Made by a program: the position numbers and the translations under genes. From assembly GCF_001936575.1 (NCBI RefSeq), contig NZ_MSMP01000012.1, positions 62,001 to 126,000 of the forward strand: a stretch of DNA of 64,000 bases, in the 5' to 3' direction. Within the stretch, counting starts at the first letter, position 1; each line of letters opens with the position of its first letter. This stretch comes from Tenacibaculum agarivorans. GTDB taxonomy: Bacteria > Bacteroidota > Bacteroidia > Flavobacteriales > Flavobacteriaceae. This document shows positions 45,554 through 54,218 of this stretch, in pieces. Under the pieces are notes generated by a model. The model saw only the letters and a program-made list of their open reading frames with translations. It was not told where the DNA came from and searched no databases.

Positions 45554-46138
45554 TTAGTTTCGTTGAAAGTATTCTTTTTTAATTTTACTAAAAGTAGGAG
45601 GAGTCATAGCTAAATAGGACGCTAATAATTTTTGAGGGATTTCTAATAAAAAACGTTGGGCATTTATATCCATTTCCATGAATAACTTAAATCTATCGGA
45701 AGCGCTTAAATGTTGTAAAATAAAGCTTCTATTTTCTCTTCTTAAAAAGGAGGTCTCTATTGATCTTATGTAGATTAGTGAAAATATAGGGAGAGTAAAT
45801 AGTTTTTCAAAATCTTCTTTGTAGAAATAGATTAGCTCTACATCAGTAACAGCTTCTTGGACCTCATTAGAAGGGATTTCTTCTAAATAACTTTTTAAGG
45901 CATTAAAAAACATACCAGAAATTTTTATGTCTATAGTATATACGTAATCATCAACCATAATATACTGATGGACAATTCCAGATGCTACAAAAGAATATTG
46001 ACGATCTATTTCTCCTTGGTTAAGGATTATATCCCCTTTAGAATATTTTTTCGTTTTAAGAATATTCTTTAATGGTTCAAATTGTTGTGGTGATATTAAG
46101 AATAGTCTATGCAAAACATCATAGATATTTTGTTTCAT
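45554..46138 (-). CDS. Crp/Fnr-family regulator
   Basis: The 194-residue protein has a cNMP-binding barrel (KYSKGDIILNQGEIDRQYSFVASGIVHQY) and a C-terminal HTH (IPQKLLASYLAMTPPTFSKIKKEY). The typical Fnr Cys residues are absent. It is one of two such regulators in the cargo block and may control the RDD gene 76 bp downstream on the same strand. Confidence 0.85.
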   Translation of the reverse strand: MKQNIYDVLHRLFLISPQQFEPLKNILKTKKYSKGDIILNQGEIDRQYSFVASGIVHQYIMVDDYVYTIDIKISGMFFNALKSYLEEIPSNEVQEAVTDVELIYFYKEDFEKLFTLPIFSLIYIRSIETSFLRRENRSFILQHLSASDRFKLFMEMDINAQRFLLEIPQKLLASYLAMTPPTFSKIKKEYFQRN

Positions 46139-46299
46139 GTTGTGAAAATATCATTTTATTTTCACAATACAAAAGCTTGGATTATTGTCTCTCATTGAAA
46201 AGTTTTTTTAATGAAAACCTTATTCAAGATTACTGTAGTGTTTTTTAATTATTGGTAAGTTGGTATCTAAAATGTTCAGATGCTCTGTCTAAGATGAAT

Positions 46300-46788
46300 T
46301 TACGTGCTCTTTTTTATCATTGAGTTCAATAACTTTAGCCCTGCTTTGGCCATTGTGTTTTGCGGAAATTCTTTAAGTGTTTTTTCGTAGTATTCTTTCG
46401 ATAAATTTCCATTACCTATCTGACCATAACAAAATGCTATGTTATTTAATGCCATTTCACGGTAAGACATTCTTCCAGAACTCAAGAGTGTCAAGAATCT
46501 ATATTTATCAATCCAATTATTATTTTTGAAGAATTCATAGCTGTTTTTAAAATGAATAATTGTACTATTATAATCTTCTGATTTAACCTTTATCATTCCT
46601 TTTCTATGTTCTATCGTTATTAATCTTCTTAATAATTTTGATAGTATTAAGTAGGTTAATGCCGCAAAAAGAGTAAAATATGTTTTATTGAATTGGTACC
46701 AGGCCAGCATTATTAGCGATATTATAAATAGTTGAAATGCTAGTGATACCCATTTGATTTGTCGAACAATCGGGATTTTTGAGCTCAT
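46300..46788 (-). CDS. Membrane protein with TPR-like tail
   Basis: The 162-residue protein has two N-terminal hydrophobic helices (IKWVSLAFQLFIISLIMLAW; TLFAALTYLILSKLL) and a C-terminal helical part with TPR character (ALNNIAFCYGQIGNGNLSKEYYEKTLKEFPQNTMAKAGL). It belongs to the AT-rich cargo. Function unknown. Confidence 0.6.
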   Translation of the reverse strand: MSSKIPIVRQIKWVSLAFQLFIISLIMLAWYQFNKTYFTLFAALTYLILSKLLRRLITIEHRKGMIKVKSEDYNSTIIHFKNSYEFFKNNNWIDKYRFLTLLSSGRMSYREMALNNIAFCYGQIGNGNLSKEYYEKTLKEFPQNTMAKAGLKLLNSMIKKST

Positions 46789-46924
46789 TTGTTTTTCTTT
46801 TTTTATGTCATAAGATGACCCTAAGCAAATATAATTATTATATGTGCTTTATTTTTGAAATAGTGGTACTATTGAATAGACTAGAGTTATTTGATCAGTT
46901 GGAAAAAGAGAATTATTCATCTTT

Positions 46925-47347
46925 TTATTCATGAATTTTGCAGCCATGAGAGGTATGTCTTAGTTGATTTTCTATTGCTTGTCCGTCAATGAGTGCCCAA
47001 TGTTCTATAATTTTTCCGTCCTTAAATTTAAAATGTCTATAACCAGTTGTATAAAGTTCAATTCCTGTCGGTTGAATGTCTCGCCACACACCAATATGTT
47101 TTAAGTTCATTCTTACTTTTATGATACTGCTTTTACTTTCAGTGACTTGATGCTTAATAACTGTATTGTGTTCAAATGATAATCCTGTGTTAATAATCCA
47201 CTTTTGAGTACCCTCTTTATTTTTAGGTAATGTTGAAGGTAAAGAATGATCCTTAAATTCAGTGTGCAAATAATGGTCAAGTTTATCGAACATTTTATTG
47301 TTCCATATTTGTTTGATAAAATCTTGAACTAAAATTGAATTGTTCAT
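46925..47347 (-). CDS. SnoaL-like / ester-cyclase-type NTF2-fold protein
   Basis: The 140-residue protein matches the pattern of SnoaL-like proteins: YLHTEFKDHSLPS, a GTQKWIINTGLSF helix, and KFKDGKIIEHWALIDGQAIENQL near the end. The family has varied functions including polyketide cyclases and non-catalytic binding proteins, so no substrate can be named. It lies 75 bp downstream of a Crp-like gene on the same strand. Confidence 0.75.
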   Translation of the reverse strand: MNNSILVQDFIKQIWNNKMFDKLDHYLHTEFKDHSLPSTLPKNKEGTQKWIINTGLSFEHNTVIKHQVTESKSSIIKVRMNLKHIGVWRDIQPTGIELYTTGYRHFKFKDGKIIEHWALIDGQAIENQLRHTSHGCKIHE

Positions 47348-47421
47348 TTTGTAACTATTTTAATTAAGTTACAAAGTTGTGGATTATATCAAAAATATAC
47401 CTGTGGCAAAAATCACAAAAT

Positions 47422-47985
47422 TCATTTTATTGCTCGAATTCTACTTAAAGTTTCCCTACTGATCCCTAAATAAGAAGCAGTTTGAGTAAGTGAAATTCTT
47501 TGTAAAAAATCAGGCTGATTTGCAATTAGTTTGTCGTATCGTTGTTTAGGAGTTAATAATTTGAAATTGTCAGAATATTCTTCTTGTTTGATAGTGGTTA
47601 ATTCTAAAATTTTTCTTCCAAAAGTTTCAATTTGATGTGATTTTTTGTATGCTTCAATAAGCTGAACTTTATTAATCTGAATTGCCCAAGTTTTTTCACA
47701 AGCCCTAATTGAGTATTTAGACTTTGTTGATGTGGTAAGGCTTTTAATATTGGTAGCAAAATCATTTTCAAAATAAAAAGCTGTGTTTATTTCTTTACCA
47801 TCCAAGTCATAGAAGGATTTGCAAAGACCTGAAATGATAAAAAAAATTGAGTTGCAAATTTGACCTTGTTTTAATAAATACTCTTTTTTATCCAATTTTA
47901 TCTCTGTCAAACAGTTAGATAAAACTGTCCAGCTTTGTTCTGAAAAAGGAGTTATACTTGCAATATATTTTTTTAAATTTTCCAT
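47422..47985 (-). CDS. Crp/Fnr-family regulator
   Basis: The 187-residue protein has the barrel (ILKQGQICNSIFFIISGLCKSFY) and HTH (ISLTQTASYLGISRETLSRIRAIK). The gene starts at 47985 and precedes the SnoaL-like gene on the same strand, a frequent arrangement of a regulator and its target. AT-rich cargo. Cys residues are too few for an Fe-S cluster. Confidence 0.85.
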   Translation of the reverse strand: MENLKKYIASITPFSEQSWTVLSNCLTEIKLDKKEYLLKQGQICNSIFFIISGLCKSFYDLDGKEINTAFYFENDFATNIKSLTTSTKSKYSIRACEKTWAIQINKVQLIEAYKKSHQIETFGRKILELTTIKQEEYSDNFKLLTPKQRYDKLIANQPDFLQRISLTQTASYLGISRETLSRIRAIK

Positions 47986-48153
47986 TCTTACAGGTTCGTT
48001 ATAAGTCGCAATTGAGAATAGACAAGAATAAGTTGACTACTGCTAAAAGTACAAAAAGTTTTGAAGCAGACAAGGAAATTAACAAATACAGTTTTTAAAA
48101 TTGGTTAATCTGCGATTATTTTTAGTTATATTTTAATCAATGCGATGAACCAT

Positions 48154-48717
48154 TTATAATTCCTTCTCCATATCTATTTCCTTGTTGTCTTGTTCTTTGA
48201 TCTTGTTTTGTCCCTTATAATTATCGTGGTAATTATTTCTCTCAAAACGGTATTGTAATGTTCCTTTTATTTTTGAGAGGTTAAAGTCTCTACTAATCCC
48301 TATCACATCTTTTTCTGGTTGTGGATTTTTATTAATCTCAAAATCATGTTTTAGTAAACCAGCCAGTTTCGATTTTGCAAAAACTTTAGAAGCCGTATTT
48401 CCTTTTGCCTGATAAATGTCCTTTGCTTGGCTATGCGCTTTGTTGGTGACTTGTTGGTTTTTGTTTTGATAAATTTGGTCGGTTTCTTTAACATCTTCTT
48501 GTTTTAATCCAGAGCGTTCACCCATCGCATGATTAATCCTAGCCGTGATTCTGTCTTTTTCATTTTTATTGATTTCCTCTTTATGTTGTTGACGCAAGCG
48601 CTCAATATCAAAGGCATCTTTAGGGTCTTTAGATAGCTTCGCCATATTCTCCATACGTTTATCAGCATCGAAATGAGATAGGTTTTGTCCCTTTTCTGTA
48701 TTGTTTTTTGAATTCAT
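48154..48717 (-). CDS. Charged hypothetical protein of the mobile element
   Basis: The 187-residue protein is very polar (Lys, Glu, Asn, Gln) and helical, with MGERSGLKQEDVKETDQIYQNKNQQ and no membrane segment. Located in the set upstream of the mobilization genes, it may be a DNA-processing partner, but no signature is visible. Confidence 0.5.
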   Translation of the reverse strand: MNSKNNTEKGQNLSHFDADKRMENMAKLSKDPKDAFDIERLRQQHKEEINKNEKDRITARINHAMGERSGLKQEDVKETDQIYQNKNQQVTNKAHSQAKDIYQAKGNTASKVFAKSKLAGLLKHDFEINKNPQPEKDVIGISRDFNLSKIKGTLQYRFERNNYHDNYKGQNKIKEQDNKEIDMEKEL

Positions 48718-48729
48718 AAATAATCATTT

Positions 48730-49155
48730 TTATAATTCTTCCTTAGGCAGTGTTGTTGATATGCTCCTCCCTTCAACAGTAATGTTAGAAATAAAAACAT
48801 CGTCATTATTTATATTAATCCCTGTGGTGCTTTCCTTGATGTATAATAGATTTTCAGTATTTAAATATTGCTCGATAATCGACAAACCTTTTCCGGAAAT
48901 GGAAATCAGTAACCCCTGTGATCGAATATAGAGTTGACCGCCTGAATAAATCACAGCAGGAATAAAGGCGTAGGGGATCGAGTAATAATCACCATTTTTT
49001 AACACCACCCTAAAACGCCTTATAATAGATTGGTCACTTGCAACGGCGTACGTTTCATCACTCTTTAAAAAATCAGCCAGCCATTGCTCATGCCCATGAC
49101 CAAAATGACCATGTGCAAAAGCATCTCCAATTGATGTTGGTTTTTTAAACTGCAT
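48730..49155 (-). CDS. Hypothetical 141-residue protein
   Basis: The protein has a His/Gly-rich N-terminal part (AHGHFGHGHEQW), then a beta-rich domain (VVLKNGDYYSIPYAFIPAVIYSGGQLYIRS). It starts 12 bp before the previous gene on the same strand. No family is recognised; His residues could bind metal. Confidence 0.5.
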   Translation of the reverse strand: MQFKKPTSIGDAFAHGHFGHGHEQWLADFLKSDETYAVASDQSIIRRFRVVLKNGDYYSIPYAFIPAVIYSGGQLYIRSQGLLISISGKGLSIIEQYLNTENLLYIKESTTGININNDDVFISNITVEGRSISTTLPKEEL

Positions 49156-49197
49156 GTAAATCTATTTTTTTGAGGTGGTTTTTAAAGGTTTGGAAAG

Positions 49198-49221
49198 CCC
49201 AGCCTAAAATTGTAGGCTGGG
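49198..49221 (-). terminator. Terminator behind the 242-residue membrane gene
   Basis: CCCAGCCT and AGGCTGGG form a perfect 8-bp GC-rich stem with an 8-nt loop, just downstream of the gene ending at 49229. Confidence 0.7.
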
Positions 49222-49228
49222 TGTGAAT

Positions 49229-49957
49229 TTAAGCTTCAATTAAAGTTCTTTTATCTAAAGTAGCGGCGTAATTTAGAGCTCGAACAGCAATTTCATTCAC
49301 TGCCATTAATACGAAATATGTTCCTGCTAATCTATCAAATGAAAAGAATAGCACACCTAATCCCGCTACTAAGAAAGGTTCAATACCTTCTACTAACCTT
49401 TCGTTTACTCTAACTCTCCATTTAGCCAGTAAAGCTTTAATACCTACATATAACCAAGATGTGCCTCTAGCATTTAAGTCATTATTCATATATCGTCTGC
49501 CTAGAAAATACATGGCAATAACTCTGTATAGAGAAGTTATAACAAGAATTGCATTATAGATTAGTAAAATTTTTGATTGTGAATTCGTAATCAACATCTG
49601 AAATATTTCACTACTATCTTTCCAAAGCATCGAGATAGGTATATAAAAAACACCTAGTCCCTTAAATATCCACCAAATATCTGTACTGTTTATCGAAGCT
49701 AAGAAAAAGCATGAAGTGGCACTAATAATAATACCTGTATGATTTACGCCAGGTGTTTTTGTACGAAATACTGCACAGTACGACCATCCAACCATGCCTC
49801 TTAAATACCTAAACCATTGTTGGTAAATTCTATCCCACACTCTATCTCTATCGTTAAATAACTCCTTCCAAACAGGTGATTTCCTTGCCGCTGACAATAT
49901 TCTAAAATCACCAAATTTAGTCTCCTTACTTTCTATTTTTTCTCTGATTTCTATCAT
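49229..49957 (-). CDS. Multi-helix membrane protein
   Basis: The 242-residue protein has about four hydrophobic segments (GIIISATSCFFLASI; VFYIPISMLW; ILLIYNAILVITSLYRVIAMYFL; PFLVAGLGVLFFSFDRLAGTYFVLMA). Near the end, LNYAATLDKRTLIEA is soluble. It lies upstream of the 141-residue gene and may form a small operon with it. No family known. Confidence 0.55.
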   Translation of the reverse strand: MIEIREKIESKETKFGDFRILSAARKSPVWKELFNDRDRVWDRIYQQWFRYLRGMVGWSYCAVFRTKTPGVNHTGIIISATSCFFLASINSTDIWWIFKGLGVFYIPISMLWKDSSEIFQMLITNSQSKILLIYNAILVITSLYRVIAMYFLGRRYMNNDLNARGTSWLYVGIKALLAKWRVRVNERLVEGIEPFLVAGLGVLFFSFDRLAGTYFVLMAVNEIAVRALNYAATLDKRTLIEA

Positions 49958-50010
49958 AACGTGTTTGTTTTTGTTTAATAATTAAATTGAAAAAAGGGGA
50001 AATACATTTT

Positions 50011-50057
50011 AAAGCCTGCCATGACTGATTAATCAGTCATGATATTTAGGGGCTTTT
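50011..50057 (-). terminator. Palindromic hairpin region
   Basis: A perfect 22-bp palindrome lies at 50020-50041 (arms CATGACTGATT). It is enclosed by AAAGCC (50011-50016) and GGCTTT (50051-50056), so a longer stem is possible. It overlaps the end of the 49-residue gene and may terminate it, or be a protein-binding site. Confidence 0.55.
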
Positions 50058-50195
50058 GCTTTTATCTAGAAAAAACAACATAGCTTTTTTTAGATGTCTG
50101 AATGATTTGCATTTTCCATCAGGAGAAATGACTAAGAAAAATACACCGTGATAGCGATACATTCTCCAATCGAATTTTTCATATACTAGCTTCAT
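50046..50195 (-). CDS. Small 49-residue basic protein
   Basis: The frame starts at ATG 50195 (MKLVYEKFDWRMYRYHGVFF) and ends in KSP at 50046. It is compact and basic, with a Phe/Tyr-rich first half, and is too short for confident assignment. Location just before a hairpin and between membrane and effector genes supports it weakly. Confidence 0.4.
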   Translation of the reverse strand: MKLVYEKFDWRMYRYHGVFFLVISPDGKCKSFRHLKKAMLFFLDKSKSP

Positions 50196-50301
50196 AATTT
50201 ATTTTTTGTTAATTCTTTACACAAAAATCGTCTGATTCATCCTGTAAAAATTTGCATATTGTTTGCGTTTTTATATTTTTTGAAAAATTATTACAAACAC
50301 A

Positions 50302-51393
50302 ATGAGTTCTAAGAATTGGAAATTATTTTGGGTAGAAATTGCGAATACAATAGAAGAAGAGTATGGAAAAGGTCACCCTAATACTTGGGGACAAGTTGAA
50401 ATTGAAAATTTTTTGGAGGATTTTGGAGGAAAACTTAATAATAAGATGAAGCAAAAGCCAAGTGTAGCTATAAAGTGCGGAGTAAATAAAGAAGTTTTAG
50501 GGAAAATTAAACAATGGACTCCTATTGTTGATACCTCTTTTAGAAGAATTTTTTACTACAAACAGAGTATAGGTCATAAATCAACTAGACATGCATTTGC
50601 TATTTATTTAGGATATAATTCTGCTGAAGATTTTATCTCAAAAAAAGGATTGTGGAATATGGATACCTTGAATGTAAATAGAGAAATCCCACTTATGTCT
50701 TCTGAAAATAATTACACTTGGGATAAAAATACAGTTGAAATTTCTAAAAAATTTTTAAGTCTATGTATGGAATATGGTTTTGATGCAGCTTTAGCATCAG
50801 AAGCCAAAAGAGTTGTTAATACAGATGTAGAAATAAAAGAAGCAACTCTAAATGTAGAAATAGAAGGAACATCTTTAAGCGTAATAAAAACTTATAAAGG
50901 TTTTAACTCTTCCGATAATGAAAAAGAGAGTTTTAATTTTGATTCTTTAGGTGATTTGCCTGTTGATTGGAATGATATGAATATCTATGCAAAGGATTTA
51001 ATAAAAGAAATAGATTATGAAGTATCATCAAAGGATAGGGAGTTGAGTAATTCTAAAAATTATACAATTAAATTTCCCGAAAAACTAAAACCAAAAGAAG
51101 ACTTTCATATTGAAGTTGGTTATTTTTTAAAAAACATAGCTAAGATCAGTGGTAAAGATTATCTAGTAGGAGTTTTATCTTTTGATCAACCAGTTCATTC
51201 CTATATCTGTAATATATCATTCAATGATTTTCCTTCAAAAACACTTAAAGTAATAAATGTAGGAGAAGATAAAGAGTTCAATATCAAACCCAATATAGAT
51301 AATAATCTTTATAGATACACTTTTTCTTTAAACCAAAATCAAGTTAAAAATTTAAATCAACTAAGGCTTTTAATTCTCTATGACAGGATTTAA
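50302..51393 (+). CDS. Uncharacterised protein with Bacteroidota-type N-terminal HTH-like domain
   Basis: The 363-residue protein begins with a domain of the kind seen in many Bacteroidota regulators (DTSFRRIFYYKQSIGHKSTRHAFAIYLGYNSAEDF). The middle is helical, and residues about 245-363 look like an all-beta domain (FPEKLKPKEDFHIEVGYFLKNIAKI). It lies on the opposite strand to the transfer genes between two blocks, as cargo often does. No catalytic motif is seen. Confidence 0.55.
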   Translation: MSSKNWKLFWVEIANTIEEEYGKGHPNTWGQVEIENFLEDFGGKLNNKMKQKPSVAIKCGVNKEVLGKIKQWTPIVDTSFRRIFYYKQSIGHKSTRHAFAIYLGYNSAEDFISKKGLWNMDTLNVNREIPLMSSENNYTWDKNTVEISKKFLSLCMEYGFDAALASEAKRVVNTDVEIKEATLNVEIEGTSLSVIKTYKGFNSSDNEKESFNFDSLGDLPVDWNDMNIYAKDLIKEIDYEVSSKDRELSNSKNYTIKFPEKLKPKEDFHIEVGYFLKNIAKISGKDYLVGVLSFDQPVHSYICNISFNDFPSKTLKVINVGEDKEFNIKPNIDNNLYRYTFSLNQNQVKNLNQLRLLILYDRI

Positions 51394-51458
51394 GACTAGG
51401 CGTAGCATATGTCTATATAGGAAAGATAATGAATAGGCATGAGTTCAAAGTAAAAATT

Positions 51459-54191
51459 TTATTTTTCCAGCCTTTTCCCTAAATCTCGCTCACGGTTTTG
51501 TATTTTTTGCTTCTGTTTTTCGTTAAGTGATTGATGGTATTCACGTTGTTGTCGTTGTAAGAGTTGTTTGTTATGATCGTGAGTTTTTGCAATTTCTTTG
51601 GCGGTGATGCGTTCATGACTACGATGAATTGCTTTTTTCAGTTCTTGTTTATCAGATGTATAAATGTGTGCTTTTTGTGTTCCACGAGATACGCTTACAT
51701 AAAATTGTTGTTTAGATGCGGCGGCAAAAGATAAATCAGACATTGAAATATAGACATGCTGTGCATCTTTTCCTTGGGATGATTGAGAGGTTTCAGAATA
51801 GGCATGTTTGAAATGCCTGTTATCTTTGGAAAGGGTTTTCTTATTACTCAATTTTAAATCCCCTGTACGTGTAAATCCCTCTACTTTATATATCGTACCG
51901 TTATTCATTTTGGTGTTTTCCTGTGACTTTGAATTTTGTGTTAATCGTATAGAGTCTCCCTTGGCAAGCTTGGTTTTGGTTTTGTCAAACACCTGATACG
52001 CCTCTGGAGTCTGATGTGGTAGAGGAAGAATTTGACCTGTCCCCGTATTTTTAATTTCAATAGGTTTGTGAGGCTTTGGAGGCATGACCTCATAATGTTG
52101 TCCTGCTTTATAACCACCTTTTTGATTATTGATAAAACGTACAACCTGCCCATCACGATATAGTTTGGTGTCCTTTTTTTGGCTTTCGGTAAACGACAAA
52201 TTTTTAAGGGTTGTAAATTCCCGCTCTTTACCCTGAATGATTTTTTCTTGTTTTAATTTTTGACGTACAGCGTTATTGATTAAATCCCCTTCATGATGTG
52301 TTGGGGAAATAATAAGCGCTGATTTTTTATTTTTAATCGATTGTATATAGTCATTGGCAATGGCATCAATGCGTTTTTCATGATCTGGAATTTCTTTAAT
52401 AGCATCCATTTTTTCAAGGGCTTGATACCCTTCAATCACTTGTCCATGGGCTAGTTTTTCTACGGCTTTTTTATACTCATCATTTTGCTGGCGAACAATT
52501 TTTGAGACCTGCGCCGTATGCAACTGTGCTTTATCTTGTAAAATACGTAATGAATCCCCAAACTCTATGGAATTGTGTTGTTTTGTATCGCCTGAAAGAA
52601 TGACTTTTGCATTATAATCTGCACTTAATGATAGGAGTTCCGACATGGTTTTAACACCGACCATGCCTGCTTCATCAATAAGCAATACATTGTTTTTTAA
52701 ACGTTCATGTTTTTTTGAATTGATCAGAAATCCTGCGATGGTATCAGCTTCAAAGCCTTTTTGGGTAAGTTGTTTTGCGGCTTGGGAAGAAGGAGCTAGT
52801 GCGATAAGGGTTTGTCCTTTTTCTTGTACCGCTGTATTGACCTCGGTTAATAATGAGGTTTTTCCAACACCAGCCGCACCCTTTAAAATCTGAACCCCAT
52901 CATAAGATTGTAAGATTTTTTGAATGGCGCCACGTTGTTGGTTATTTAGAAAATCTTGTTTGATTTTATAGTTTTGATGTATTGCATTTGTGTGTCCTTT
53001 TCTATGAACTGCCAAACGTATCATGCGATCTTCTGCACGTACCATTTCATGTGTGGTCATATAGGTCACACTATCGATTTCAGCCTTTAAAATATTGTCT
53101 CTGTTGTTTAATTCTTTCGTGACATGATCGGGTAAAAAATGCCCGTAGCCCAATGTGAGCGCGTGTGCCAATACCCGCTTTTCTTGATACGCACTTTGTC
53201 GTTCTTCAAAATGAGAGATAGCCAGGTCAATAGCCTCTTTGGCTGTTATTGGCTTTTCTTGTTGTTGTGGTCTTGTTTTTAGGGATTGTATTGTCTCTAA
53301 TTCTCCGTCTGATAAACGGTTTTTCCAATGGTGTAATAGTTTGTCTCCGCCAATGGCTTTATCCTTAGAATTTCGTGTGGTTGCCCCCAATTTAGATTTG
53401 GTCTTGGCATCGGTAATGCCTTTGTCTTTGGCTATTTGTTCAATTGTTGCACTTCTGTTTGAAAATTTTTCTATTGTTTTGCGCGTAATACCGGCAACCT
53501 CATATCGGGTATTATTACGTGATACAGTCAAACCCATATCGTTCAATGATTTGGATAAATGGGCATGATAAATTGCCTCATAAAAAGGGGCGAGACGGTG
53601 CAAATTTCCAATTTCTATGGCTTGATAGCGTTGTAAATCTTCATTCCATGTCACATTGGGAATATAACAATGGGTGTGTAATTGCGGATCAGATACAAAT
53701 TCCACCTTGCCGTTTTGTTTAATCTCATTCGGGCGCGATGTGAAATGATCGAAAGCGGCATAAATGATATTGCCTGTATTTTTATAAATGCGTTTGTCTT
53801 TGGTATTGGCTTGGGTTTGCATGTCGGCTTCTACTGCTTCCATGGCTTTTTTATAGGCGTGCTGATGTGCTTCTAAAATTTGTAGATCTTCTGTTAGGGC
53901 ATATAAAATAGAAACTGATTTTACGGCAGAAAATGTTAAATCAAATCCTGCACGTCTGTTATTCGCATGACGAACGGTAAGTTTTTCTTTGGTGATTGGA
54001 TGAATATTGGATACCAGATTAGAGAAGTTTTCTTTTGTAACATCCTCACCTTCTAAATCCAATAATGCCGCTGTTTTTCCAGACCAAACCGATCCGATAT
54101 TATCATCGAGGTAATAGCCTTCCGTGGAAAGTCCATTGGTAAAATAATCTGTCGCCGCACCTGAATCATGCGAACGTGTAATGGTGAGCAT
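51459..54191 (-). CDS. MobF-type conjugative relaxase / helicase
   Basis: The 910-residue protein has an N-terminal TrwC/TraI relaxase domain, with catalytic Tyr candidates at Y26/Y27 and metal-binding His H149, H172 and H174 (FDHFTSRP and LHTHCYIPN). A helicase domain follows: Walker A GAAGVGKTSLL (about 438-448), Walker B VLLIDEAGMV, GDTKQHNSIEFGD and QFYVSVSRGTQKAHIYT. It nicks at an origin of transfer and unwinds the strand. This family is normal in Proteobacteria and unusual in Bacteroidota. The coupling protein gene lies upstream on the same strand. Confidence 0.93.
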   Translation of the reverse strand: MLTITRSHDSGAATDYFTNGLSTEGYYLDDNIGSVWSGKTAALLDLEGEDVTKENFSNLVSNIHPITKEKLTVRHANNRRAGFDLTFSAVKSVSILYALTEDLQILEAHQHAYKKAMEAVEADMQTQANTKDKRIYKNTGNIIYAAFDHFTSRPNEIKQNGKVEFVSDPQLHTHCYIPNVTWNEDLQRYQAIEIGNLHRLAPFYEAIYHAHLSKSLNDMGLTVSRNNTRYEVAGITRKTIEKFSNRSATIEQIAKDKGITDAKTKSKLGATTRNSKDKAIGGDKLLHHWKNRLSDGELETIQSLKTRPQQQEKPITAKEAIDLAISHFEERQSAYQEKRVLAHALTLGYGHFLPDHVTKELNNRDNILKAEIDSVTYMTTHEMVRAEDRMIRLAVHRKGHTNAIHQNYKIKQDFLNNQQRGAIQKILQSYDGVQILKGAAGVGKTSLLTEVNTAVQEKGQTLIALAPSSQAAKQLTQKGFEADTIAGFLINSKKHERLKNNVLLIDEAGMVGVKTMSELLSLSADYNAKVILSGDTKQHNSIEFGDSLRILQDKAQLHTAQVSKIVRQQNDEYKKAVEKLAHGQVIEGYQALEKMDAIKEIPDHEKRIDAIANDYIQSIKNKKSALIISPTHHEGDLINNAVRQKLKQEKIIQGKEREFTTLKNLSFTESQKKDTKLYRDGQVVRFINNQKGGYKAGQHYEVMPPKPHKPIEIKNTGTGQILPLPHQTPEAYQVFDKTKTKLAKGDSIRLTQNSKSQENTKMNNGTIYKVEGFTRTGDLKLSNKKTLSKDNRHFKHAYSETSQSSQGKDAQHVYISMSDLSFAAASKQQFYVSVSRGTQKAHIYTSDKQELKKAIHRSHERITAKEIAKTHDHNKQLLQRQQREYHQSLNEKQKQKIQNRERDLGKRLEK

Positions 54192-54218
54192 AGTAAAGCC
54201 TCTTAAATTGTATAAGGA

